Below, piece by piece: positions 40,323-48,914 of a stretch of DNA of 64,000 nucleotides. The stretch is from Candidatus Sabulitectum silens (GTDB taxonomy: Bacteria; Fermentibacterota; Fermentibacteria; Fermentibacterales; JCC-6): NCBI GenBank assembly GCA_001875255.1, contig MJAN01000002.1, positions 124,001 to 188,000 on the forward strand. Reading direction: 5' to 3'. A program made the translations under genes and the position numbers. Under the pieces are notes generated by a model, which worked only from the letters and a program-made list of their open reading frames with translations, was not told where the DNA came from and ran no database searches. Position 1 is the stretch's first letter; every line of letters begins with the position of its first letter.

Positions 40323-40362
40323 TAGAACTCCTCACTGAGTGAATTTGACCTGAAACAAACTT

Positions 40363-40391
40363 TTTACAACATTATTTGAATATACTATCAA
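40363..40391 (-). promoter_or_regulatory. Predicted promoter of the hydrogenase operon
   Basis: On the minus strand TTGATA (40391-40386), a 17-base spacer and TGTAAA (40368-40363), 41 bases upstream of ATG 40322. The -10 matches consensus at four of six positions, which suits a regulated promoter. Confidence 0.5.
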
Positions 40392-40399
40392 TAATCCAC

Positions 40400-40411
40400 T
40401 TCGGTACCGAA
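40400..40411. promoter_or_regulatory. Perfect palindrome TTCGGTACCGAA upstream of the hydrogenase promoter
   Basis: A 12-base perfect palindrome ends eight bases upstream of the predicted -35. Its position suits an activator or repressor of the hydrogenase operon. Confidence 0.5.
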
Positions 40412-40518
40412 AAAAACCAGGCAATCCCTCTCCCGGATTACAATAACAACAGCTACGCCGGTCAACCAGTTCCCCCCTGACAATGATCCGCCGCCTACAC
40501 CGGCGGGGGATACAACAG

Positions 40519-40550
40519 GGGGGGAATGTCCGCTTGTCCGGACTCCCCCC
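40519..40550 (-). terminator. GC-rich hairpin after the roadblock gene
   Basis: Six G (40519-40524) pair with six C (40545-40550), then A-T, a two-base bulge and GTCCG (40528-40532) with CGGAC (40539-40543), loop six bases. It lies about 60 bases past the end of the last gene of the GTPase cluster and 130 bases before the hydrogenase promoter. There is no T-run, so termination strength is uncertain. Confidence 0.5.
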
Positions 40551-40611
40551 ATATACTATTCTGTCCTTCCCGGAACCCGCCCCAGGGCGCCGGAAAAATA
40601 CCGGGGCAACC

Positions 40612-40962
40612 CTAGAGGGCCGCTTCGAGCTCCTTGCTTCTCTTCCTTACCTGAAGCCTTACATTGCCAAGGCTGGCGCTGGTTGAGGCAACCACGGAAA
40701 GGATGGCGTCTTCGCCGATGGCGGTCATGACTATGACGCCCTGCTCGTATTCCATCATGGCCTGGCTGAGGGCGCCCACGTTGAGCTCCCGGCCAACGCT
40801 TTCCGCGGAACCCAGACCGGTGGCCACCATGGCGCCTATTGCGTCGACGTCAGCTCCGGCGGCGGCGGCGGCCTCGATAACGAAGCCATCACGGCCAACG
40901 CATACGGCGGCCTCTATTCCCTGCACGGCCACAAGGGCGTTGAGAATTTCCTCTATTCCCAT
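40612..40962 (-). CDS. Roadblock/LC7 domain protein
   Basis: The intact 116-aa single-domain protein (GIEEILNALVAVQGIEAAVC, VGRDGFVIEAAAAAGADVD, EYEQGVIVMTAIGEDAILSV) belongs to the Roadblock/LC7 (MglB) superfamily, which act as GTPase-activating or scaffold partners of Ras-like GTPases. It is the last of five genes of the MglA cluster, 98 bases after the DnaA-like gene. Confidence 0.88.
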   Translation of the reverse strand: MGIEEILNALVAVQGIEAAVCVGRDGFVIEAAAAAGADVDAIGAMVATGLGSAESVGRELNVGALSQAMMEYEQGVIVMTAIGEDAILSVVASTSASLGNVRLQVRKRSKELEAAL

Positions 40963-41060
40963 GGAAGTATCCTTTCTTCAAGAGTATCGGCAACATGAAA
41001 ACAGTGAGTATTTCTATATGCAATAGTGCCGGACTTGGCAAGCCCCAATTCGGGTACTTT

Positions 41061-42366
41061 CTACTTCAGGGCAGCCATTGCCGCCTCGAGGTCCCTCTTC
41101 CTGAGGTGTTCCATCGCCTTTTCCAGCTTGGCTATCTCCCCCGGGCCGGCGTCCTTTGCCCTGAGCTGTTCTATTCGCATGGCCGCGGCCTCCATAAGGG
41201 CGTCTATCTGCTTGTCAACAGTTTCAGCCGATGAGAGCAGTTCCCGGTACTGGCCGGACTCCCTGGGCTTCTCCGGTGGGGACTCTTCCTTTTGGGCCTT
41301 CTCATCCTCGATGTCCACGACTATGAAGGGTGAGGGCTCCACCGCCGGTTCTTCCCCGGGAGCTTCGGAGGTAACGGTGCATTCAGCCCCGGCGGGGGGA
41401 GGTTCCGGCGCCTGCTCCTTCCGACCCATTCCGGGAACGCTGTAGAGGTGCATGGACTCCAGAAGCCTTTTCACCGTCGGGAGGTCGATCTCGCTCTTCC
41501 CGGGTGTGGCAAGAAGGCAGGCTACAACCGCCTGGGCCGCGGCCTTCAGTGTACGCACGTTCTGTGTTATCTCCGTGGCAAGGTAGGAGATTATCTCCTC
41601 ATCCGGGCCGAATCCGGTGTGGGAGAATTTCTGCCTTAGCAGGGCCACCCTGGCGTTGTAGTCCAGCATCTTCAGCTCGATGGTTATGCCCGAGGTGATC
41701 CTGCTGTAAAATGTTATGTGGTATTCCCTGTTGTCCTCCGGCTCGATGTTGGAGCAGAGAACAATGGCATTGCTGTCGGAGCTCAGCCGGTTGAAAACAG
41801 AGCATAGGAAGTTCTGAAAGCCGAAGTTACCCTGGGCGAACTGGATGTCGTCGAGGAGAACGAAATTGTGCCTGGTTATCCAGTTCAGAAGCTGAAGGTC
41901 CTTCTTCGCGTCGAGGCAGTACTTGTACTCCATCATGAGATCGTTGGTGTTCAGTATGAGTGACCGCTGACGGGAAGCCCTGGCCATGGCCGACAGGAGG
42001 TGGGTCTTCCCCTGGCCGGTGTGACCGTAGAAAAGCACCGGGGACAGATTACGCCATATCCGCGGTATCAGGGCCACTGTACGGGCAAGCTCAATGGCGT
42101 GGAAGTTCTCGTCGGAGACACATAGTTATCGAAGCACTTCGTGTCGTCGTCGGCGAAACCCAGAAGGTATTCGAACCTGTCTTCGTAGGAGCCTCCGGGC
42201 TCAGGGCCCGGCGGCAGGGCACCAACGCCGCCTGGTACCTGGCGAAATGACAGATCCGCCGTGCGGTGGCCTCGCTGATTATTCCTGAGTCGGCGCATAT
42301 CTCCATGAACTCTATGAAATGCAGCGGTTCGGTACCACTTCCGGTATCAGCTTCCTCTTCCTTCAT
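41061..42366 (-). CDS. DnaA-like AAA+ ATPase without DNA-binding domain (two frameshifts)
   Basis: About 435 residues. A short N-terminal helical part (FIEFMEICADSGIISEATAR) is followed by a DnaA/Hda-type AAA+ core: FDNYV entry motif, Walker A GHTGQGKTHL, Walker B FVLLDDIQ and sensor region FYSRITSGITIELKMLDYNA. DnaA domain IV is absent; instead there is a Pro/Glu-rich linker and a C-terminal helical region (AAMRIEQLRAKDAGPGEIAK). Breaks near 42235 and 42120 lie before Walker A. It overlaps the upstream gene by 20 nt. It is not the replication initiator; it more likely works with the GTPase and roadblock proteins. Confidence 0.8.
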
Positions 42367-43117
42367 ATTCCTCTTCCAATCCAAGCCCTTCCAGGGTGGT
42401 TATGAACCGGCCCAGCTCCATGGAGAGAATACCCAGCCTGGTTCCCGGCGCCGCGAAAAGTACCACCGTGAATCCCCGGGAATTCCCAGCCAGGGCCAGG
42501 GAGAACTCCTGGTCGTCGATGAAGGTCTTGCCCACGACCTCCCCGGGGTAGTCCACTATGAAACTCCTTATGGCCTTCAGATAACCGCTTACCGTTTCCC
42601 TGAACTCATCCTCGGCGGAGGTCTCTGCGACCACGACCCCCTTTCCACTCACTATGCAGGCGTAGCTGGCGTGAACCGCCGCTGACAGCAGTTCCTCGGG
42701 AAGTATGTAGGGTTCCACCTCAGGGGGCTCAGGCTCAGGCTCAGAATCGGCGGTGGAGGTTTCCCTCCTTCTGGCCTCTTCAGCCTCCCTGGCCTCTTCC
42801 TCCCTCCGGCGCCGCTCATCCCGCTCCTTCACCGCCCACATGAGGGTGTGGTGGAGGTCTTCCTTTATGGTTTCCACAGCGCTGGTGGCCTCGGTCTCGA
42901 AGGAGAACCTGCCCTCGTCCCAGTTGATTGCCATGGCGATAACATCACGGCCCTGAAGGTTGCCGCATAGGGCGTGAACCAGCTTGCCCCGATCGTAGAA
43001 GAAATCAGCCTCTCTCTCCGGTCCGTTCACGTGGAGTCTTCCGGTGAGACGATTGGTGGCGGGGAGCTGAAGCAGCGAAACGATGCCGAACTCGTGAAGG
43101 TTTCCGTTGAAGGCCAT
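42347..43117 (-). CDS. DUF4388 (PATAN-like) protein with C-terminal roadblock-like domain
   Basis: The intact 256-aa protein starts with a DUF4388-type domain (about 1-95: GNLHEFGIVSLLQLPATNRL, TGRLHVNGPEREADFFYDRG). Then come a charged coiled stretch rich in Arg/Glu (about 95-125), an acidic linker, and a roadblock-like domain (about 140-250: ACIVSGKGVVVAETSAEDEF, FSLALAGNSRGFTVVLF). Such proteins are found with MglA-type GTPases. It lies 20 bases after mglA and overlaps the DnaA-like gene by 20 nt. Confidence 0.85.
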   Translation of the reverse strand: MAFNGNLHEFGIVSLLQLPATNRLTGRLHVNGPEREADFFYDRGKLVHALCGNLQGRDVIAMAINWDEGRFSFETEATSAVETIKEDLHHTLMWAVKERDERRRREEEAREAEEARRRETSTADSEPEPEPPEVEPYILPEELLSAAVHASYACIVSGKGVVVAETSAEDEFRETVSGYLKAIRSFIVDYPGEVVGKTFIDDQEFSLALAGNSRGFTVVLFAAPGTRLGILSMELGRFITTLEGLGLEEEYEGRGS

Positions 43118-43137
43118 TTATGCTGAACTCCTTTCGG

Positions 43138-43731
43138 TCATATGGGCCGGGGCTGGAACCGTCTTATCACTTCCTTGCTGATGATCTTGAGGGTGTTCAT
43201 GACACCCTTCCCCCGGACCGCTATGGATTCGGTTACCGGTATGGTGCCGGAAAGGCCCAGGGCGCCCTCGATGGACCCAAGGGGAAGCAGATCCTCATAG
43301 TCCCTCTTGTTGTACTGCAGAACGATGGGATAATTCTCCGGTTCGATATAGTAGCTTCTCAGATTATCCAGCATCCTTCTGTACATGTCTATGTTCTCCT
43401 CCAGCCTGTGGGCGGCGGAATCCGCCACGAAGACCACGCCGTCGGCCCCTTCAAGTATGATCCTTCTGCTGGCCTCGTAAAAGACCTGGCCGGGGATCGT
43501 GTAGAGGTGAAACTTAAGGGAGAATCCCTGCACGGTTCCAAGTGAAACCGGAAAGAAATCAAAGAAGAGGGTTCTCTCCTCTTCGGTGTCAAGGACCAGC
43601 ATATCCCCCCTGTACTTCTCCGTGAGAGTTCGGTGTATGTGGAGAAGGTTGGTCGTTTTGCCGCTCATTCCCGGGCCGAAATAGACTATCTTGAAGATGA
43701 ACTGCCTGTTCTCCAGGTCAAGATGGGGCAT
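43138..43731 (-). CDS. mglA: MglA-type Ras-like GTPase
   Basis: The intact 197-aa GTPase has the MglA hallmarks: P-loop VYFGPGMSGKTTNL, the TIPGQ motif where Ras proteins have DxxG, and NKRDYEDLLP for base recognition. MglA controls cell polarity and motility in Myxococcus and is found in many non-motile phyla. ATG 43731 has GAGAGG six bases upstream; an in-frame start at 43764 would lie inside the upstream gene. It overlaps the roadblock gene by 14 nt. Confidence 0.9.
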   Translation of the reverse strand: MPHLDLENRQFIFKIVYFGPGMSGKTTNLLHIHRTLTEKYRGDMLVLDTEEERTLFFDFFPVSLGTVQGFSLKFHLYTIPGQVFYEASRRIILEGADGVVFVADSAAHRLEENIDMYRRMLDNLRSYYIEPENYPIVLQYNKRDYEDLLPLGSIEGALGLSGTIPVTESIAVRGKGVMNTLKIISKEVIRRFQPRPI

Positions 43732-44230
43732 CCTCATCCTCTCCAACAACGAATATCCTGTCAATAAGGTTCATGGCGTATTCCTTGAAATCCGGTACCG
43801 AAAGGTTCTCCACCGCGTCGTTCCTTTTCCGCTCACCCCGCTCCAGGGCATGCAGGAGTTCCGGGCACGCACCCCGGGCGGCGAACCTTACCTTTCCTAT
43901 CCTTGAATAATCCTCGAAGACTATCACCATCATGTTCCTGGGACCGATAAGGGAGATGTGGATGTGGCGTTTTTCCCCCTGCTGAAGAAGTATGGAGAAC
44001 TGGTCCTCACCCACTATGTTGGCAACTTCCTTCGTTGCCGAGAACATGCCCGCAACCAGTGCCGCAAGGGCGGTTGAGTTCAGGGAAGCGGCGGTTCCCG
44101 CCTGCCCAAGACAGATACCCTGCCTGCTGATAACCAGGGCGGTTATGGCCTCGGTCTTTGCCACAAGCCTGTCCAGTATTCCGTTGATCTCCCCGGTTTT
44201 CTCCGATTTGTCGAAATCTTTGTTGTTCAC
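43718..44230 (-). CDS. Roadblock/LC7 protein with C-terminal extension
   Basis: The intact 170-aa protein has a roadblock domain (about 15-125: EINGILDRLVAKTEAITALV, STALAALVAGMFSATKEVA, IHISLIGPRNMMVIVFEDYS) followed by a helical tail ending in acidic residues. The start is GTG at 44230, with TTGGAG upstream. First gene of the cluster and translationally coupled to mglA. It is the likely MglB-like partner of the GTPase. Confidence 0.86.
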   Translation of the reverse strand: MNNKDFDKSEKTGEINGILDRLVAKTEAITALVISRQGICLGQAGTAASLNSTALAALVAGMFSATKEVANIVGEDQFSILLQQGEKRHIHISLIGPRNMMVIVFEDYSRIGKVRFAARGACPELLHALERGERKRNDAVENLSVPDFKEYAMNLIDRIFVVGEDEDAPS

Positions 44231-44316
44231 ATTGCTCCAATCTCATTGCGGAACCGACAAAAGAGTATCATTGATGGAACGGGCCGTGTCCAGCACTCCC
44301 CCGGCGGGAAATTCTC

Positions 44317-44345
44317 TTGTTGAAGGGAGCCCCTGTGTCTATATT
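44317..44345 (+). promoter_or_regulatory. Predicted promoter of the V4R gene
   Basis: TTGTTG (44317-44322), 17 bases, TATATT (44340-44345), 41 bases before ATG 44387. It lies in the 156-base gap between this gene and the divergent GTPase cluster. Confidence 0.55.
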
Positions 44346-44386
44346 GTATTTTCATTAGCGCCCTTAACAGTAAGGAACCGGAAAAT

Positions 44387-45028
44387 ATGGCAAAATTCGT
44401 TAACAGCCCCGATGGATTCGCCCCTCTTTTCAGCAGGGCCGAGGATATAATCACCCCGATCTTCTGGGATTCAAGAGGAATCCGGAGAAGGGATCCATAA
44501 CCGTATCCGACGAGAGGTACGTAATGTACCGGGCGGATTCCATGGCCATCGCCCTGCGGGAGCAGCTTACTTCGGTCCTGGGCCCCGGAGCCGGGGTGGT
44601 GATATACCAGACCGGCAAGGCAACAGGAGCCGCCGACGCCCGGTTCTATTTTGAAAAGACAGGAATGACCGATCCTTCGATCAGGCTTGCAATGGGGCCT
44701 GTGACCTTTGCCTACGGCGCTATGCCAATGTAAAGATACTGGAGGAGAGCTCCCCGTCCCCGGACGAGGATTTCCTTCTCGTTTACGACCACCCGAACTC
44801 CTACGAGGCAGAGGCCCATCTGAAGGCCGGAATTAAACCCTCATCCCCGGTGGACTTCATGAACGCCGGGTACTCAGCCGGATGGTGTTCCGAGCCTACG
44901 GCCTGAAGCTTGAGGCAAAGGAGATATCCTGCAGGGCCATGGGGCATGAACAGTGTCTGTTCGTAATGGCTCCGGTTAAAAGGCTTCGGGAAAGGGTGGC
45001 GGAGATACGGGCGAAGTACCCGGTATGA
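44387..45028 (+). CDS. V4R (4-vinyl reductase) domain protein (three frameshifts)
   Basis: About 214 residues. Reading across breaks near 44465, 44735 and 44885: an N-terminal part (YVMYRADSMAIALREQLTSV, then GVVIYQTGKATGAADARFYF) and a C-terminal V4R domain (FMNAGYSAGWCS, then AYGLKLEAKEISCRAMGHEQ CLF). The Cys-His-Cys pattern at the end is that of the small-molecule or zinc-binding V4R fold. ATG 44387 has AGGAA upstream. It ends one base from the end of fusA. The role is unknown, but the window holds three proteins of this kind. Confidence 0.74.
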
Positions 45029-45029
45029 T

Positions 45030-47083
45030 TCAGTAGGCAAGCCCCATTCTTTCAAGGAGCTTCTTCTGTATGTTCGGGGGCACCTCCACATATTCGCTGA
45101 ACTGCATGGTGTAGCCTGCCCTTCCCTGGGAAAGGCTCCTTAGATTTCCCGTATAACCGAAGAGTTCAGACAGTGGTATGTTGGCCAGAATGGCCTGGGC
45201 CTCCCCCTCTGTTCTATGGAAACCACAGTTCCCCTCCGGGCGTTCACATCACCGATCACATCCCCCATGTAGTCCGCCGGGGTGACTATGTCCACCTTCA
45301 TCACAGGTTCGCGTATTACCGGTGAAGCCTCCATAAGGGCCTTCCGAAGGGCCCCTGCCGCGGCTGAACTGTATGCCATTTCCGTGGAGTCGGTTTCGTG
45401 CATCCGGGCATTCTTCAGAATTATCTCCACGCCGTCCAGGGGATATCCCGCCAGCACCCCGGCGGCAACCGAGCCCATTACTCCGCTCTCGGCGGCGTCC
45501 TGGAGCTGCCTGGGCAAATCCTTTACCATGGAGTGGAAGCTGACCCCGGAAACGGCGGGTCTTACCTCGATCAGGGCATTGCCATAGTTGCCCTTGCCCC
45601 CTATCAGCCTTTCGAAGGTTTCCTCTCCGGTGCCCGGTGCCGAAACGCTTTCCCTGTAGGAAACCTGCGGGTTGCCGGTTCTCACCTCGAGGTTCTTCTC
45701 CCTTTTCAGGCGGTCCACCATTATCTCCAGGTGAAGTTCGCCCATGCCCCGAATAAGGGTCTGTCCGGTTTCCCTGTCCACCCCGACCCTGAAGCAGGGA
45801 TCCTCGCTGGCCAGGTCCTGCAGGGCGTCGTCGAGCTTCTTTTCCTCGCTGGTGCTGGCCGGTTCGATGGCCATTTCCATCACCGGGTCCACGAAGTGAA
45901 TTGTTTCCAGAACAAGGGGTTTGCCCGGCACGGTGAGGGTATCTCCCGTGGCGGCGTTCTTCAAACCGGCAGCGGCGATGTCCCCCTCGGAAATGCCGTC
46001 GAGGTGTGTGCGCTTGTCGGCGTGCATCATCACAAGCCGGGTAAGCCGTTCCTTCTTTCCGGTGCGGTTGTTGAGGACCGCCTCGCCGTCCTTCGCGGTT
46101 CCGGCGTAAACCCTCATGTATGCCAGCCGGCCCAGGTGGGGATCGCTCTGTATCTTGAAGACCAGGGCGGTGAAGGGCTCGGCGGAGGAACGCTGCCTGG
46201 TCTCGCTGTCGCCTCCGGGCTTCAGACCGGTAACTGCTGGAAGCTCCTCGGGGGCAGGAAGCCAGTCCACCACGGCGTCCATGAGCATCTGGACCCCGAT
46301 GTTTCGCAGGGCCGCACCGCAGAGAACAGGAACGAAGGCTCCCTGCAGGGTTCCCTTCCTTATGAGACCGGTTATCTCAGGCTCCTCAAGCTCTCCGGCA
46401 AAGAACCTCTCCATTGCGCCATCGTCCAGCTCGGCAACGGCCTCCCTGACCTTCTCAAGGGCATCCGCTGCGGCTTCCCGCATCTCCTCGGGGATCTCGG
46501 CAACCTCGAAACTGGCTCCGTGGGATTCCAGGTCGAAGTAAACCGCCTTCTGCCTGAGCACGTCTATGACTCCCTGGAAGGAGCTTCCCTCCCCCAGGGG
46601 CAGCATAACCGGCAGGGGGATCTCCCCCAGTATGTCACGCATCATCTGGAGCACACGGTTGAAGTCCGCCCCCTGGCGGTCGAGCTTGTTGACGAAGGCC
46701 ACTGATGGAACGCTGTACCTCTGGGCCTGCCTCCAGACCGTTTCAGTCTGGGGTTCCACGCCGCCCACGGCACAGAAGACCCCAACACCGCCGTCGAGTA
46801 CCCGGAGGGAACGCTCCACCTCGGCGGTGAAGTCAACATGCCCCGGTGTGTCTATGATGTTTATTCTGGTATCCCGCCAGCGGCATGTGGTGGCGGCGGA
46901 AACGATGGTAATTCCCCGCTCGCGCTCCTGGGGCATCCAGTCCATCACAGCGGTGCCGTGGTCCACGTCGCCAAGACGGTGGGTGCGGCCGGAATAGAAG
47001 AGCATCCGTTCTGTTACGGTGGTCTTACCGGCGTCTATGTGGGCGAATATTCCGATGTTCCTTGTTTTGCTGGGCCGGGCCAT
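45030..47083 (-). CDS. fusA: Elongation factor G (3' frameshift)
   Basis: GTPase that drives translocation. G motifs: [19 protein letters not shown] and [12 protein letters not shown]; switch region [14 protein letters not shown] break near 45215 (run of G) precedes the last 60 residues ([20 protein letters not shown], then [17 protein letters not shown]). The repaired length is about 684 aa. ATG 47083 has AAGGAGAAGGAG upstream. It is not next to rpsG but lies downstream of it on the same strand, so it may be the displaced str-operon fusA; an EF-G paralogue is possible. Confidence 0.92.
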
Positions 47084-47149
47084 GGCTCCTTCTCCTTTTT
47101 GCGGCATAGATATTCCTGAAGATGCAACTTAAGAGGATGAGCGGAAATG

Positions 47150-47820
47150 TCAAGCTTTCATGGCATCGGGACGGATGGCTATGCTGCAGATGTCATCGCC
47201 TGCCAGGACCGACTGCAGAACCTCCACCCTTACATGCTCCCCGGTAACGGTTTCCCATATGTCCCTGTAAAACCCGCCCCGCAAAGACAGTAGGAAACCG
47301 GAAGGGCAATGCCCGTCTTCAGGGCGTCCATCACCCTGGGACAGTGACAGTACATCTCCCTCTTTGCAAGGGCATCCTCCTCGGCAAGCCATTCAAGCAG
47401 GTTGCAGCTCTTTGGTATCTTAGTGGCCACTATCATGTCCCCGTCAAGTACACCCGCGGGACCCATGCCCCTGGCCAGCAGATCCTCTATGACCTCTTCG
47501 GATACCATCAGGCGGCTCTTCATGCTTTCCCGGAACTGGTCGCGGAGCATCTCAATGGCAACGGTGAAGCTTCCCGTTCCGGCGAAGGCCTCCCTCACCG
47601 GTTCCAGCGCCGAAGCAGGATAGCGGCAGGCGCAGGATGTCATCACATCGTGGAGTTCTTCTGCGCTCAGTTCAGAGTTCAGCTTCTCCATCAGCGCAGC
47701 TGTCCAGGGGATTACCTCCTGTTCACCTGCGCCCTTCATCACCGGATCCCTGAACTCCGCCCCCCTGGCCTCCTCCAGGGCCGTGGACAGCTTATCCAGC
47801 CACTGATCCTCGAAGTTCAT
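47150..47820 (-). CDS. Cysteine-rich CGAGFY-motif protein of unknown function (frameshifted)
   Basis: About 223 residues, cytoplasmic. Cys clusters: MTSCACRYPASA, MYCHCPRVMDAL and SYCLCGAGFYRDIWE, the last completed only after a break near 47270, followed by VEVLQSVLAGDDICSIAIRP. The ending resembles ligand-binding families with a Cys-rich pocket, and the spacing suggests a metal site. Function unknown. It overlaps the nitroreductase gene by one base (TGATG) and precedes fusA by 66 bases. Confidence 0.66.
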
Positions 47821-48593
47821 CAGTCCTTCTTTCCTTCAGCCAGGGGAAGCCCGCATATCCTTAGCTGCCTGAGAAGCTCCTCAGGATCGGTGCTCCACTG
47901 CCCCATCTTCCTGGATATGTGCTCGGTCCAGCCATAGTTGTCGAAGGTATACTCCTCGGCCCTGGACTTGTCCGCCAGGGTATCATGAACCCCGCGTTCC
48001 TGTAGTAGTCCTGCTCCAGGTAACCCCGGTCCATCTCCTCCATGGCGGACTTCACCATCTCGTCGGTCATCTCCGGGTACCTTTCCTCGTAGAGATGGAA
48101 CTCCATGGGATACCTGGGGCGCACCGGAGGGTCCTCAGCGGGAAAGCCCATTGCCAGGATGACCAGGGGGAACACGTGGTCGGGAAGACAGCACTTCTCC
48201 CGGAGCTTTTCAGACATGTAGGGGGCGGCGCCTATGAAGCAGCTTCCCATCCCCAGGCTCTCAGCGGCGGTGACCATGTTCTGGGCCATGTACGCCGCGT
48301 CCTGCACCGCGAAAGCAGGCTGTGGGCGTTGGATGACCGCCTTGCCCAGCCCTGCGCTCCATCACCCTCTCCATCCTGTGTATGTCGCAGAGGATAACGA
48401 ACTGTATCGGGGCATTGAAGGCGTTGCTCTCACTGTTCCTCTGGATGATCACACTGCCCATCTGCATGGCGAAGGGAGCCTGCTGCCCCGCCCTCACCAC
48501 CGTGAGTATCTCCTCCTCGGTGGGGATCCTGCCTGTGTACTTCCTTATGGACCTTCTGTTCATCATGGCGTCGATCACCGGGTTATGTATCAT
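47820..48593 (-). CDS. Nitroreductase-family flavoprotein (two frameshifts)
   Basis: FMN-dependent reductase of about 257 residues. The N-terminal FMN-binding segment is NRRSIRKYTGRIPTEEEILT, then AGQQAPFAMQ; the middle has MVTAAESLGMGSCFIGAAPY; the end has TFDNYGWTEHISRKMG. Breaks near 48350 and 48000. The unusually long C-terminal part may form a lid. ATG 48593 overlaps the small upstream gene by four bases, and its stop overlaps the next start. Confidence 0.8.
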
Positions 48594-48805
48594 TCCTGTG
48601 CCTCTTTCCGCAATTTCCACAAAAGGGCTCTGCCCCTCTTTTCTTTTCTACGAAGTCCTATGTCGGTTTCAAGCCGTTTCACCCACTCGGGGCAGGGTCT
48701 ATCCCAGGGCAGGTCAAGGGCATCCTTCAGTTCCTTCCAGGTAGCTCCGTCAGCATTCAGGAAAAGGAAATCACGAACCGCGTCCCTGAACTCTGTGTAT
48801 TTCAT
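48590..48805 (-). CDS. Small predicted DNA-binding protein (winged-helix-like)
   Basis: The intact 71-aa, basic protein has a helix-turn-helix-like pattern (NADGATWKELKDALDLPWDR) followed by a basic hairpin (DIGLRRKEKRGRALLWKL), as in small winged-helix regulators. It heads the operon with the nitroreductase and the Cys-rich protein and overlaps the nitroreductase start by four bases. It may regulate the operon. The family is not recognised. Confidence 0.58.
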   Translation of the reverse strand: MKYTEFRDAVRDFLFLNADGATWKELKDALDLPWDRPCPEWVKRLETDIGLRRKEKRGRALLWKLRKEAQE

Positions 48806-48885
48806 GGAGATACCTTTCCTTTCCGGCCCTTCATCTATATCCAGATGCCATCACCTGTGCAAGTTAGCATCAGAAGTGGCGTGCC

Positions 48886-48910
48886 GGTTCGAATCCTCTA
48901 CGGAGTGCCA
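48886..48910 (+). other. tRNA 3'-end-like fragment
   Basis: GGTTCGAATCC followed, exactly 13 bases after the TTCGAAT loop, by CCA. That is the spacing of T-loop, T-stem, acceptor stem and CCA in real tRNAs. The 5' half of a tRNA is not present upstream and the T-stem pairs only in part, so this is not a working tRNA. Such fragments are left where elements integrate into tRNA genes. It lies just past the 3' end of the AAA ATPase gene. Confidence 0.4.
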
Positions 48911-48914
48911 GGAT

